Part shown: in pieces, positions 1 through 9,184 of the stretch | Layout: every line of letters begins with the position of its first letter | Position numbering within the stretch: the first letter of the stretch is position 1 | Notes under the pieces: generated by a model | The model's database searches: none | Told to the model about the DNA's origin: nothing | Seen by the model: only the letters and a program-made list of their open reading frames with translations | Position numbers and translations under genes: made by a program | NCBI RefSeq assembly: GCF_024055575.1 | Contig: NZ_JAMXOE010000028.1 | Span: 1-64,000 of the forward strand | Origin: Mucilaginibacter flavidus | GTDB lineage: Bacteria > Bacteroidota > Bacteroidia > Sphingobacteriales > Sphingobacteriaceae | Direction of reading: 5' to 3' | Length of the DNA: 64,000 nt

Positions 1-116
1 GACATCACCACCCCGCTGAAAAACTGTTAATGTTTATTGAACCGCCGTATGCCGAACGGCACGTACGGTGGTGTGAGAGGACAGTAAGGGAAATAATCCC
101 TTACTTCCTACTCGAT
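1..116 (+). mobile_element. 3' end of a group II intron (domains V and VI)
   Basis: Positions 39-76 fold as a typical intron domain V: a long stem (ACCGCCGTA against TACGGTGGT), a two-base CG bulge, a short upper stem and a GAAC cap. A domain VI-like hairpin follows (GTAAGGGA against TCCCTTAC, about 83-103). The sequence then ends in CTACTCGAT, which fits the AY 3' boundary of group II introns, so the intron probably ends at 116. The first 30 bases could be the last codons of the intron reverse transcriptase (a frame ending in TAA at 28-30), but too little is present to say. The rest lies outside the window. The 3' flank starts with a small hairpin (CTGAA-AAA-TTCAG). Confidence 0.72.
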
Positions 117-154
117 TGCTGAAAAATTCAGTGTATCAGCTGATTAGTATGCAA

Positions 155-2752
155 TTAATAATTTTCCAAATCATTTTTAACTATATCATCTGCTATTCCA
201 CGGCCTGCTGCCGGTATATTTACTATCGGCCTGGTTGGATTTAACGTTTCCTTTATCCTCGCCTGCAAATCGATATAGTGCGCTGTGGTTATTGCATCTC
301 CGCCTTTTGGCAGTTTGGCTTGTATAACTTTCAGTTCGGCACGTACCATCGGGCGAATATCCGACAGCGTCATGTTAATGGGAGTTAAGCCAAAATTTGC
401 CATGGCACTCGCCGGAAAGCCGGGGATACCCCTGAAATCGTCGTTCAACAGGCTTTTTAGATCTTCGATGTATGCCCTTTGCAGGTTACGTTTAAATGCG
501 TCAGGGCGGCCGGCAGTAAAAATGCCATCGCGCAGATCATTAAATAAATCAGCTACCGAATAAGCCTTGCTCCCATTCCTGGTTTCGTTATCATACATAC
601 GCGATATCCTTGATTGCGACAGCACGTTTGCCAATGTATTGGTTTGCACGCTTTTAATCCGGTTTAGCATTACACCGTTGTCAAATTTTGATAATTCCTG
701 GCTTTCAATCAACCACATTGGCGTTGTAAATACTTCTTTGTTAAAAAACGCTACGGCATCATGCTGTAAGCCTTTGGCAACAAAGTCGTAAACAGGTCCT
801 TTCTGGTCGTACGTTTTAAAGTTCTCGTTCATCCCACCTATGTTTGTTGCCACATGGCCCATATAACGGCTAAACTGGTTTAACACCTCACCGTATAAAC
901 TTTGCAGATCATCATAGTCTTCGCCGGGCTGATAGGTCCACTTTTCAATGTTCGGCAAAATGCGTTTCAGGTTGGCAATGCCGTATGTGCTTGCTTTCAT
1001 GGCGTTATCGCCTAAGTCTTCATTTTGCAGGCGAGGGTCGATACTTGTTCCCTGGCGGCCGTAATAATAAAGCGGGTTGCCTGCTTTTTCTTTTGTCCAT
1101 ACGTCGAGCATTTCTTTTTCCTGTTTAATGCTCTTTTTGCCGGGGAACCATGTATAGCCCCATTTTATTGCCCAAAGGTCATATTCGCCTATTTGTGGGT
1201 ACAAATGCGTTACCCCATCGCCTGGCTGGGCAATGTAGTTAAACCGCGCATAATCCATAATTGAAGGGGCTGTGCCATGCTTGTCTGTAAATGCTTTCGA
1301 ACGAAGCGAATCAACGGGGTAGGCGTAGCTTGAGCCAAAATTGTGTGGCAGGCCCAGCGTGTGGCCAATTTCGTGCGATGAAACAAAACGTATCAGCTCA
1401 CCCATCTGCTCGTCGGTGAATTTAGCCTTACGCGCTTCAGGATTTACCGCGGCAGTTTGTACAAAATACCAATCGCGCAGCAATTGCATTACGTTGTGGT
1501 ACCAGCCCACATGGCTTTCCAGTATTTCGCCGGTGCGCGGGTCAGATATATGCGGACCGTAAGCATTCTCAACATTAGATGCGAAATATCTGATTGCACT
1601 GTAACGGGCATCTTCTGTACTAAACTCGGGGTCTTCTTTTGCTGTCGGCGCTGCTTTACCGACAATGGCATTTTTAAAACCGGCTGCCTCAAATGCTTTT
1701 TGCCAGTCGTTTATTCCCTGTATCAGATACGGAACCCATTTTTTTGGTGTTGCAGGGTCAATGTAGTACACAATTTGCTTCTTGGGCTCAACCAGTTCCC
1801 CGCGGGCATAGGCCGCTTCGTCCTTTGGCTCCAGTTTCCAGCGATGTATGTACGCCGTTACTTCCGATTTTTGGGCATCTGTTCCGTAATCCGTTTGGCT
1901 TTGTCCAAAATAACCAACCCGTGGGTCCCGCAAACGTGCCTTTGTCGGTGTTTTTGGCAATAATAACATCGATGTATTTAATTCAAATGTTATCGCTGCG
2001 TTGGTATTATCGGTTGGAGATTCGGCGGAACGATATGTTTTTAAAGTACGCGCCTCGATATTTATCGGGAAACTTTTTATAGAATCGATGTATGAGCGCG
2101 TATTGTCAATAGCCGATATCTTATATGCCTTTTTCAATTCGTCAGAGATACCTATCGCCGCTATATCGCCGTTATAAAAGTCTGTTACGTCAATTACAAC
2201 ACCGGTTGTGTCTTTATTATAGGCTTTTATGTCAAACGAGGCAAGTACCACATCGAGGTTGGAATTTTTTACGGACTGGTACATGTCACTTGTGCTGTCG
2301 GCCCGGATAGAATAGCTTGGCACACGTATATAAACCTGTTTATCATGGCGTTCCCATTTCCAAACCTGGTCGTTCGCTTCTTCTCCGCCATATTGCTGAT
2401 TGGATACCTTAATATTAGCGGGAGTTTTTGCAAAGCGGGTAACAACCAGCATTTCGCGGTTCGATAATGAATCGGGGATTTCATAATAATATTTACCGTC
2501 AACTTTATAAGTGTTAAAAAGCCCGTTATCAACTTTGGTTTTTGACGGGATAAGGTCGCCGAATTTTTTGATGCCCTCTTTTTTACCAGGGCCAATTGTA
2601 GCAGTAGCAGTCGAGCCGGCGGCTGTGGAAGTTGTTTTAACGGTTACAGTTTGTGCGGCAGCTTCCTTCTTGGTTTTGCACGAACCTGCTATTACGGCAA
2701 TGGTAATAGCAGTTAAGCATAACCACGCGTTTTTACGTAATGGTTTAATCAT
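155..2752 (-). CDS. Zinc-dependent metalloprotease, lipoprotein (DUF5117/DUF4953 type)
   Basis: This is a large secreted or surface-attached metalloprotease of a family common in Bacteroidota. The N-terminus is a lipoprotein signal peptide with lipobox AGSC around residue 25. The long middle region matches the DUF5118/DUF5117 architecture that precedes the catalytic domain. The zinc site HEIGHTLGLPH begins at H460 and fits HExxHxxGxxH with E461 as the catalytic base. The length (865 aa) is usual for the family. The gene stands alone, read towards the group II intron end at the window edge, with 149 bp separating it from the next gene. The physiological substrate cannot be told from sequence. 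Confidence 0.9.
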   Translation of the reverse strand: MIKPLRKNAWLCLTAITIAVIAGSCKTKKEAAAQTVTVKTTSTAAGSTATATIGPGKKEGIKKFGDLIPSKTKVDNGLFNTYKVDGKYYYEIPDSLSNREMLVVTRFAKTPANIKVSNQQYGGEEANDQVWKWERHDKQVYIRVPSYSIRADSTSDMYQSVKNSNLDVVLASFDIKAYNKDTTGVVIDVTDFYNGDIAAIGISDELKKAYKISAIDNTRSYIDSIKSFPINIEARTLKTYRSAESPTDNTNAAITFELNTSMLLLPKTPTKARLRDPRVGYFGQSQTDYGTDAQKSEVTAYIHRWKLEPKDEAAYARGELVEPKKQIVYYIDPATPKKWVPYLIQGINDWQKAFEAAGFKNAIVGKAAPTAKEDPEFSTEDARYSAIRYFASNVENAYGPHISDPRTGEILESHVGWYHNVMQLLRDWYFVQTAAVNPEARKAKFTDEQMGELIRFVSSHEIGHTLGLPHNFGSSYAYPVDSLRSKAFTDKHGTAPSIMDYARFNYIAQPGDGVTHLYPQIGEYDLWAIKWGYTWFPGKKSIKQEKEMLDVWTKEKAGNPLYYYGRQGTSIDPRLQNEDLGDNAMKASTYGIANLKRILPNIEKWTYQPGEDYDDLQSLYGEVLNQFSRYMGHVATNIGGMNENFKTYDQKGPVYDFVAKGLQHDAVAFFNKEVFTTPMWLIESQELSKFDNGVMLNRIKSVQTNTLANVLSQSRISRMYDNETRNGSKAYSVADLFNDLRDGIFTAGRPDAFKRNLQRAYIEDLKSLLNDDFRGIPGFPASAMANFGLTPINMTLSDIRPMVRAELKVIQAKLPKGGDAITTAHYIDLQARIKETLNPTRPIVNIPAAGRGIADDIVKNDLENY

Positions 2753-2901
2753 ATAGTTAATTATTAAATTTAGTCAGTTAAAGTGTAAACTTATGCAAAA
2801 TACAAACCATTTGGGAATAGCAACATTTTTGTTACAAATATGGGTTTAAAATCGCCCCATACGGGGGATGCTTAAATGTCAAAAGCTGATTTGATGAAAG
2901 A

Positions 2902-4185
2902 TTATATACGGCGCTTTAAGGTTAAAACAACCTCGTCCTTCTTTTTGTCGTGGTAAACCTCCAAAAGCAAGCTGCGGTCATTTTGCGATTTAAAAAGGTT
3001 GTCAATTTGTTCAAGGGTCATGTTTTTAACTGGCTTTAAGTTTATCGCCAGTATTTCGTCGTCCTTTTCAAGCCCTATTTCATCAGCGGGCGAGCCTGGT
3101 TCAACCCTGCTGATAACAATGCGGTTTAAGTCTTCGCCCGCACCATAGTACTCCAGGCCGCTCATATCGTGTTCAAAAGGGCGGGTAAAATCAGGCCCCT
3201 GCTTTAAATATACAGCGCTGTCGGGGTAGTCAATTATAACGCTAAACCGCTTAAGTATACCTATACCCAGGTTGCCATCGCGTTTTACAGCCAAGCCTTT
3301 ATATTGGTCGCCCTGCGGAAATGAGGTAATGACATTGGGTATTTTAAACTTCCCTATGTCGAGCTCTTTTACGCGGCCTAAAAAGCCGCTAACCGGCCCG
3401 GTAAGCCCCAAGCCCAGGTTAGCTGCGATAAATTTTGATGGAAGGCCATGTTTTACGATAGCGTTTTCCAGCGATAGTGCATGGCCGGCGCCCAGGTCGA
3501 GCACTAGTTTTGCATCCACCTTGCTGCCATCGGTATAGGTAACCTTTGTATGTATATAAGGCTTCCGGTCTTGAACAGTCATTGGTATTTTTGTCCCCTT
3601 TTTATACAGCCGGATATCTTTTGCTTTAGAAACAGAAAGGGTGCTGTCAGAAAATTCAATCTTAACAGCCAGGTTATTAAAAAACTCGTAGCCCAGCAAC
3701 CCGTGTATAGGTATACCCGCATAGTTGGAGAGGCCAAAATGGTCGGTCTTTAATATAGCCGCCGCAACATCATAACTTTTCAGGCCGCGAATTTGTATGT
3801 CTAAGGCAGATGTAACATAGGCTTCGTAAGCCTCGCCGTCGCCAATGCCATTTATTTTTAAGGTACGTTTGTTAACTATGTTTATCGAGTCGACCAATTT
3901 GGGGTCGGTTATCAGCATCAGACCGACGCCGGTGTCTAAAATAAAATTAAAAGGGCCCTTATTATTAATGTTAACCTGGATGACGATCATGTCCCTTATC
4001 ATTTTAAAAGGAACGGTAACATGTTTTCTGTTATCTTTCAAGTCGAAATATTGGGCATTTGCAATTGAATGCCAACAGCAAAGCGACAACAGCAGCACAG
4101 TAAAATACAACGCTGCCCTAATTTGGATGGCGCGTTTTATGGTATGGAATAGCCTAATCAACAAACGTTTATATTTGGTTATCAA
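2902..4185 (-). CDS. Retropepsin-like aspartyl protease with C-terminal PDZ domain
   Basis: The N-terminus (about 45 residues) is basic then hydrophobic, consistent with an uncleaved or long signal peptide, so the protein is probably periplasmic or membrane-anchored. Two lobes of an aspartyl protease fold follow: the first carries FILDTG with D84 as the likely catalytic residue, the second carries VLDLGAG where a second Asp motif is expected. A PDZ domain occupies roughly residues 350-415 (SRVEPGSPADEIGLEKDDEI). This combination is a known Bacteroidota family of unknown substrate. It is transcribed away from the PBP4 gene, with only 32 bp between the two starts, so they share a very short divergent promoter region. 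Confidence 0.85.
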   Translation of the reverse strand: MITKYKRLLIRLFHTIKRAIQIRAALYFTVLLLSLCCWHSIANAQYFDLKDNRKHVTVPFKMIRDMIVIQVNINNKGPFNFILDTGVGLMLITDPKLVDSINIVNKRTLKINGIGDGEAYEAYVTSALDIQIRGLKSYDVAAAILKTDHFGLSNYAGIPIHGLLGYEFFNNLAVKIEFSDSTLSVSKAKDIRLYKKGTKIPMTVQDRKPYIHTKVTYTDGSKVDAKLVLDLGAGHALSLENAIVKHGLPSKFIAANLGLGLTGPVSGFLGRVKELDIGKFKIPNVITSFPQGDQYKGLAVKRDGNLGIGILKRFSVIIDYPDSAVYLKQGPDFTRPFEHDMSGLEYYGAGEDLNRIVISRVEPGSPADEIGLEKDDEILAINLKPVKNMTLEQIDNLFKSQNDRSLLLEVYHDKKKDEVVLTLKRRI

Positions 4186-4217
4186 ACGTACAAATTAATC
4201 ATATAAAATTAACATCA

Positions 4218-5543
4218 ATGCAGCGGAATGTATTTAAAATAATAACGCTTGGTTTCTGCCTTTTAATGTGTTTTGGCTATAGCTGTGCTGATAAAATACG
4301 TAAACGACCAATAAAAAGGCAGTTTGCGCATACCCCGGGAACAAGCGGCCATTTTACCGGCTTTGCATTGTACGACCTGGACAATAAGAAGATGGTGTAT
4401 GAGCTTAACAGCGATAAATATTTTAACCCGGCATCAAACACCAAGCTGTTTACCTTTTATACCTGTTTGAAGATGTTGGGCGACTCGGTTCCCGCACTTA
4501 AATATATTACCAAAGGCGACTCGCTGATTTTTTGGGGTACCGGCGATCCTTCATTTTTGCATAGCGATTTAAAGGGGATAAACGGGTTTAATTTATTAAA
4601 GAACAGCGGAAAAAAACTATTCTTTTCGCCCGGTAATTATACCGGTCAGTTTTTTGGCCCGGGCTGGGCCTGGGATGATTATAACGACTATTACCAAGCC
4701 GAAATAAACGAGCTGCCGGTTGAAGATAATGTGGCCCTTATTTATGCCGATAAAAACGATTCGTTGCAAATAAAACCGGCTTACCTGAAGAAATATTTAA
4801 AATGCGATACACTTTATCGCCCCGCAACATACAGGGTAAAACGCGACCTTTTAAGCAACACGTTTGTTTACCCTTTTATGGCCTTGCCTAAAAACTTTAA
4901 GCAGGAGGTGCCCTGGAAGGTAAGTGCTGAACTGACGGCCGAACTATTACAGGACACGCTTAAGCAAACCGTTACCATAGTACACATCTCCTTGCCTGCC
5001 AATACCAAAACTGTTTATAATGCCAATGCCGATTCGGTTTACCGGCGCATGCTGCAACCGAGCGACAATTTTATTGCCGAGCAATTGCTGCTGCTTTGTT
5101 CGTCGGCTAAATTCCAGGTACTTAATACCGATTCAGTAATAAATTATTCGAAATCGGCCCTTTTAAGTGATTTGCCCGATGCGCCGCAATGGGTTGACGG
5201 ATCGGGGTTGTCGCGTTATAACCTGTTTACGCCACGCAGCATTGTAGCCCTGTTATGTATGATATTGGAAGAGAAAAAAAACGACGACCTGGTGCATAGC
5301 CTCTTCCCGGCAGGCGGTTCAACAGGGAGCATCCGTAAGATTTACAAAACCGAAAACGGGCGACCTTTTGTTTGGGCCAAAACCGGCTCATTTTCCAATA
5401 ATTATAACCAATGCGGTTATCTGATTACTAAAAAAGGGAAGAGGTTGGCATTCGCGTTCATGAACAACAATTTTACCCGTCCCGTTGCCGAAATTAGGGA
5501 CGAAATAGTAAGGATAATTACATTTATACACGATGAATATTAG
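4218..5543 (+). CDS. dacB: D-alanyl-D-alanine carboxypeptidase/endopeptidase, PBP4 family (S13)
   Basis: This is a periplasmic peptidoglycan hydrolase that removes the terminal D-Ala or cuts cross-links. It has a lipoprotein-like signal (FGYSC, Cys about 23). The three active-site motifs of serine penicillin-binding proteins are visible: SNTK with nucleophile S73 and K76, DGSGLS in the SxN position, and WAKTGS as the KTG box near the C-terminus. At 441 aa it is close to the usual S13 size, with a short inserted middle domain. It lies in an envelope neighbourhood with a D-Ala-D-Ala dipeptidase gene at 6.7-7.4 kb. Confidence 0.88.
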   Translation: MQRNVFKIITLGFCLLMCFGYSCADKIRKRPIKRQFAHTPGTSGHFTGFALYDLDNKKMVYELNSDKYFNPASNTKLFTFYTCLKMLGDSVPALKYITKGDSLIFWGTGDPSFLHSDLKGINGFNLLKNSGKKLFFSPGNYTGQFFGPGWAWDDYNDYYQAEINELPVEDNVALIYADKNDSLQIKPAYLKKYLKCDTLYRPATYRVKRDLLSNTFVYPFMALPKNFKQEVPWKVSAELTAELLQDTLKQTVTIVHISLPANTKTVYNANADSVYRRMLQPSDNFIAEQLLLLCSSAKFQVLNTDSVINYSKSALLSDLPDAPQWVDGSGLSRYNLFTPRSIVALLCMILEEKKNDDLVHSLFPAGGSTGSIRKIYKTENGRPFVWAKTGSFSNNYNQCGYLITKKGKRLAFAFMNNNFTRPVAEIRDEIVRIITFIHDEY

Positions 5544-5549
5544 CCTATC

Positions 5550-5620
5550 GTTCATAGTTGATAGTTCATGGCCGCGGCAGTTTCCTTTTTTCGGCTATGA
5601 ACTATCCCGCACGTGCGGGA
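5550..5620. repeat. Word-run palindrome (GTTCATA type) plus 16-bp perfect palindrome
   Basis: Between two convergent genes, the words GTTCATAGTTGATAGTTCATGG (5550-5571) face their complement GGCTATGAACTAT (5593-5605). Directly after comes the perfect palindrome TCCCGCACGTGCGGGA (5605-5620), which abuts the stop codon of the yihY-like gene. The same GTTCATA words recur at 15675-15789. The structure could act as a bidirectional terminator or be a remnant of a dispersed palindromic element. Confidence 0.65.
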
Positions 5621-6628
5621 TCAACTTGTGCTTTCTTTCTTCTCCGGCTTCAACGTTCCTTTAAGCTGGGGGTTTTGAGCCGGCAGGGTGGCTACTTCTT
5701 TTAGCACCTCGGTTTGTTGCACGCTTACGGCGTAGTCTGCAGGTTCAATATGGCTGCCTATGGCTTCGGCATAAACCTGGGTAAACTCGGCGCCTATGTA
5801 CAAAATTGCCGCAGTGTAATATATCCAGACAAGGATAATCAAAATGGATCCTGCAGCCCCGTAAGCAGAACTTTTAGCGTAATACTGTATATATAAAGTG
5901 ATGAGCGATTGCCCTACCATAAACAGGATTGCTGTAAAAAATGCCCCCGAACGCACATCCCTCCACTTAATTTTTACGTCCGGCAAAAATTTGAATATTA
6001 TACCAAACAGCACCGAAATAATTATCAGCGTAATACCAAGATTAACCAGGTTTAAAAGCACTGTGGTTAATGCCGGTAAAAAATGAGTAATCCATTGGCT
6101 TACCGCGTTCATTACAACACTTATCACCAACGACACCAGCATTAAGAACCCGAGACTGATAATCAGTGAAAAAGAAATAAACCGGTTTTGAATAAGCTTA
6201 AGCCACCCCTTTTTTGGTTTAGCCTTAACCCGCCATATGATGTTAAGCGAATCCTGTATCTCGATAAAAATACTGCTGGCGCCAACGAGTAAGGTTATTA
6301 TTCCGATAGTTACTGCCGTATTTGATTTACCGGACAGCTGCAGTTTTGCTAATACATCCTGTATTTGCATCGCTGCGTCCTTGCCAACGTAATGAGCAAT
6401 TTGCGGGTACAATTTGTTTGATGCGGCATCCTGCCCCCAAACTACACCCGCTATCGAAATAATCAGGATTAGAAGCGGGGCTATTGAAAAAATGGTATAG
6501 TAGGCTAATGACGCGCTTAATTTAAGGCCGTTATCACTGATGAACCCCATAAAGGTAGCCGCCAGTATTTTCCAGAGCTCTTTTACATACGCTAAGCTAA
6601 AAACTTTCATGCCTGCTTTAAATGCCAT
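5621..6628 (-). CDS. yihY: YihY/BrkB-family inner membrane protein
   Basis: This is an integral membrane protein of the YihY (formerly 'ribonuclease BN') family. It has about six hydrophobic segments: roughly residues 38-62, 105-130, 150-178, 185-212, 225-250 and 255-280. The family hallmark region SASLAYYTIFSIAPLL is near residue 40, and the second half has VWIYYTAAILYIGAEFTQVYA. The C-terminal 50 residues are hydrophilic and charged. Function is not established for this family, and the old RNase assignment does not apply. It ends against the palindrome shared with dacB and lies downstream of the ald/dipeptidase pair after a 92-bp gap. Confidence 0.88.
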   Translation of the reverse strand: MAFKAGMKVFSLAYVKELWKILAATFMGFISDNGLKLSASLAYYTIFSIAPLLILIISIAGVVWGQDAASNKLYPQIAHYVGKDAAMQIQDVLAKLQLSGKSNTAVTIGIITLLVGASSIFIEIQDSLNIIWRVKAKPKKGWLKLIQNRFISFSLIISLGFLMLVSLVISVVMNAVSQWITHFLPALTTVLLNLVNLGITLIIISVLFGIIFKFLPDVKIKWRDVRSGAFFTAILFMVGQSLITLYIQYYAKSSAYGAAGSILIILVWIYYTAAILYIGAEFTQVYAEAIGSHIEPADYAVSVQQTEVLKEVATLPAQNPQLKGTLKPEKKESTS

Positions 6629-6720
6629 TGTGAATTAAATTCTGTTCCTGTTTATTAACTATTATATACTGAATATTTAATAGCCAAAAATGTTTGCCCC
6701 GAAATTTTAAATCGTCATTA

Positions 6721-7401
6721 TTAAATTGTTGAGAAGGGGATATCAAGCAGCGGATATTTTGCCCATCCGTTAAAATCGTAATGCCACCATTCTGTAGCAA
6801 TCACCTTAAAACCGTGGGCCTGCATAACGCCTTTTAGCAACTCACGGTTGGCTATTTGTAGCGGGGTTAAATCGGGGTAATTGGCTGCAGCTTTGCGGCT
6901 AAAGCTGTCAAAGCCAGTAGGCATGTCCAGTTCTTTCCCGGTTTTTAAGTCGATCAAGCTGAGGTCGATAGCGCAGCCCCTATTGTGTTTTGAACCTTTA
7001 CGCGGGTCGGCAACAAAATTGGTATCGGCTGCTATCTCGTAAAATTTTTCGGTTATAGAGTAGGGGCGGTAACCATCGTATATTTTAAGACCGAGGCCTT
7101 TTGCTTTCAACTCGTCCTGCACATCCTTTAACGCCAATACTACCGGCAGCCGGGCAAAAGCCCGTGCCTGCGGGTACATGCGGTGGTTGGTAAAGTTATT
7201 GGTAGTTGCATATCGTATATCAAGCGCAATGCCCGGGATGTATTTTTTTATTTCAACCAGCCTGGTTTCCGGATTCCGTTTAATATCGGCTGCGTATTTT
7301 GCAGGGCCCATTACTTTCGCGCTGTCGATATATTTATAATGCTGACCGAATGTACTACTCATGATTAATGTAAAAATTGCGGGCAGAATAATATGTTTCA
7401 T
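6721..7401 (-). CDS. ddpX: D-alanyl-D-alanine dipeptidase, VanX/DdpX family (M15D), exported
   Basis: This zinc dipeptidase cleaves free D-Ala-D-Ala. The M15D metal motif SKHNRGCAIDLS (SxHxxGxAxD) and the catalytic EWWHYDF are both present. I start it at the ATG at 7401, which gives a clean signal peptide (MKHIILPAIFTLIMSSTFGQ); the frame is open further upstream but that part runs into the ald gene. It begins two bases after the ald stop codon, so the two are almost certainly one transcript: one enzyme releases D-alanine from the dipeptide, the other deaminates L-alanine. Export suggests use of cell-wall-derived dipeptide rather than vancomycin resistance (inference). Confidence 0.88.
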   Translation of the reverse strand: MKHIILPAIFTLIMSSTFGQHYKYIDSAKVMGPAKYAADIKRNPETRLVEIKKYIPGIALDIRYATTNNFTNHRMYPQARAFARLPVVLALKDVQDELKAKGLGLKIYDGYRPYSITEKFYEIAADTNFVADPRKGSKHNRGCAIDLSLIDLKTGKELDMPTGFDSFSRKAAANYPDLTPLQIANRELLKGVMQAHGFKVIATEWWHYDFNGWAKYPLLDIPFSTI

Positions 7402-7403
7402 AT

Positions 7404-8630
7404 TTAGCGGTGTGAAACAATCAGCAAGTCGAGGTCTTTGCAGGGAATTGAAAAACGCTCGCCGATATGTTTGTTGGTAAGCTGGCCTTTGTATATATAA
7501 ACCGCATCGCGCATACCCGATTTTGCCCATATTAAATCTTTTAAACTGCCATGCTCACCTATATCAAGCAGTATCGGTGCGAAAATATTGGTAAGGGCAT
7601 AAGTAGCAGTGCGTGCAACCCGCGACGCGATGTTTGGCACGCAATAATGTATAACATCGTGCTTGCGAAAAACCGGGTGGGTGTGGTTGGTTACCTCTGA
7701 TGTTTCAAAACAACCTCCCTGGTCAATACTTACATCAATAATCACCGAGTTTGGTTTCATGCGGCTAACTGTAGCCTCTGATACAATGCATGGACTGCGG
7801 CCGTCTTCGGCGCGCATGGCGCCTATGGCAACATCACAAGTTGTAACAGCTTTTTGTAAAACAATTGGTTGTACAACTGATGTGAATACCCGTGTACCAA
7901 TATTGTTTTGCAAACGGCGCAATTTATAAATAGAAGGGTCGAAGACCTTCACCTCAGCGCCAAGCGCAATAGCCGTGCGAGCAGCATATTCTCCAACCGT
8001 TCCGGCACCTAATATTACAATTTCTGTTGGCGGTACACCGGTGATGCCGCCGAGCATTAAGCCCTTGCCATCAAAAACATTGCTCAGGTATTCGCCCGCA
8101 ATTAATATAGATGTGGCACCAACAATTTCGCTCATCGCCCGCACCACGCTTAACGAGCCGCCCTCGTCGCGCAGGTGCTCAAAGCAAAGTGCCGTAATTT
8201 TTTTGTTGATTAACGCATTTACAATTTCGGCCTTAAGGGTCGACATTTGCAAGGCTGATATAAGCGTTTGGCCGGGCTTCATCAATTCGATTTCGGCCAG
8301 TGTTGGCGGGGCAATTTTTATAATGAGGTCGGCTTCGTATACTTTTTTAGTATCGTAAACAATATGGGCGCCCTGCTCGCTGTAGTCCTTATCCGAAAAA
8401 TTGGCGGCCTGTCCGGCATTGCTTTCCAGCATTACCTCGTGACCATTATTTATCAGCAAAGCCACAGATAATGGAGTAAGCGGGATCCTGTTTTCCTGGA
8501 AAGAAACCTCTTTTGGTATACCTATATAAAGTTTGTTTTTTTTGTTTTTAACCTCCAGCATCGATTCCTGGGGTTGCATCAACGCTTGTTTGGCAAGGTC
8601 CGAAAATCCACTATATTTCCCTAAGCTCAT
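7404..8630 (-). CDS. ald: Alanine dehydrogenase
   Basis: This enzyme catalyses NAD-dependent oxidative deamination of L-alanine to pyruvate and ammonia. The N-terminal catalytic domain begins after about 30 extra residues with IGIPKEVSFQENRIPLTP. The Rossmann fold is marked by VILGAGTVGEYAAR (about residue 205), and MRAEDGRSPCIV follows. The family signature region containing K and H substrate contacts is intact. The N-terminal extension (SLGKYSGFSDLAKQALM) is common in Bacteroidota orthologues. It lies downstream of tsaE and porX on the same strand, an order I recognise from other Bacteroidota, and immediately precedes the dipeptidase gene. Confidence 0.92.
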   Translation of the reverse strand: MSLGKYSGFSDLAKQALMQPQESMLEVKNKKNKLYIGIPKEVSFQENRIPLTPLSVALLINNGHEVMLESNAGQAANFSDKDYSEQGAHIVYDTKKVYEADLIIKIAPPTLAEIELMKPGQTLISALQMSTLKAEIVNALINKKITALCFEHLRDEGGSLSVVRAMSEIVGATSILIAGEYLSNVFDGKGLMLGGITGVPPTEIVILGAGTVGEYAARTAIALGAEVKVFDPSIYKLRRLQNNIGTRVFTSVVQPIVLQKAVTTCDVAIGAMRAEDGRSPCIVSEATVSRMKPNSVIIDVSIDQGGCFETSEVTNHTHPVFRKHDVIHYCVPNIASRVARTATYALTNIFAPILLDIGEHGSLKDLIWAKSGMRDAVYIYKGQLTNKHIGERFSIPCKDLDLLIVSHR

Positions 8631-8683
8631 TGTGTATTATTTTCTGGCTGATGAAGTTAAACAAAAATCGCTTTAAGTGTAAA

Positions 8684-9100
8684 TTAAATTTGCTCAATAG
8701 TTACCTGCCGCGAATTGTCGGCCTGTACATTTATGGTAACCCGGTTATAATGCACCGGCAATAGATCGGGTATTTTTTCGGGCCACTCAATAAAACAGTA
8801 CGCATCCGAGTAAAAATACTCCTCATAGCCCATATCCAGCGCCTCAGTTTGATTTTTAAGGCGATAGAAATCAAAATGGTAAATTTTATTTTTCGTGCCG
8901 ATGTATTCGTTCACAATTGAGAATGTGGGACTGGTAACCGCTTCGGTAGTTCCTAAACATTCACATAGCGATTTAATCAGCGTGGTTTTACCCGCCCCCA
9001 TATCGCCATAAAAAAGAAAAATACGGGAGTTGGTTGCAAATGAAATTATTTCGGATGCAATGGCGGGGAGTTGAGCTGGAGTAGTTGCGGTCAGATGCAT
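8684..9100 (-). CDS. tsaE: tRNA threonylcarbamoyladenosine biosynthesis ATPase TsaE
   Basis: TsaE is an ATPase that works with TsaB/TsaD in making the t6A37 modification of ANN-decoding tRNAs. The P-loop GDMGAGKTTLIKSL (about residue 33) and the downstream SPTFSIVNEY and HFDFYRL motifs are diagnostic. Its 138 aa are the usual small size. It sits 53 bp before ald and 84 bp after porX on the same strand; the porX-tsaE gap contains a strong hairpin, so it may be only partly co-transcribed with porX. Confidence 0.93.
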   Translation of the reverse strand: MHLTATTPAQLPAIASEIISFATNSRIFLFYGDMGAGKTTLIKSLCECLGTTEAVTSPTFSIVNEYIGTKNKIYHFDFYRLKNQTEALDMGYEEYFYSDAYCFIEWPEKIPDLLPVHYNRVTINVQADNSRQVTIEQI

Positions 9101-9113
9101 AAAATATTATTTA

Positions 9114-9152
9114 CTTTTTATCTGAACCACAATACGTGATTCAGATAAAAAG
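9114..9152 (-). terminator. Stem-loop between porX and tsaE
   Basis: A 17-bp inverted repeat with one mismatch (CTTTTTATCTGAACCAC facing GTGATTCAGATAAAAAG) around a 5-base loop lies between the porX stop and the tsaE start. The A/T-rich outer stem makes it work as a terminator-like hairpin on either strand. It may attenuate read-through from porX into tsaE or stabilise the tsaE 5' end. Confidence 0.6.
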
Positions 9153-9184
9153 CAATGGCAAATAGATGCCAAATTTAATAAATT

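Noticed and set aside
1457..1963. 168-codon plus-strand frame inside the metalloprotease gene
   Set aside because: Cys/Phe-rich shadow with no domain; the minus-strand protease is certain.
5621..6628. Ribonuclease BN
   Set aside because: Older annotation of the YihY family; the protein is an integral membrane protein without nuclease motifs.
6618..6800. 60-codon minus-strand frame between yihY and the dipeptidase
   Set aside because: It overlaps the 3' end of the dipeptidase in another frame and has no features.
6721..7401. VanX vancomycin-resistance gene
   Set aside because: The catalytic motifs fit, but no vanA/vanH or regulator is near, and the signal peptide and pairing with ald suggest catabolism.
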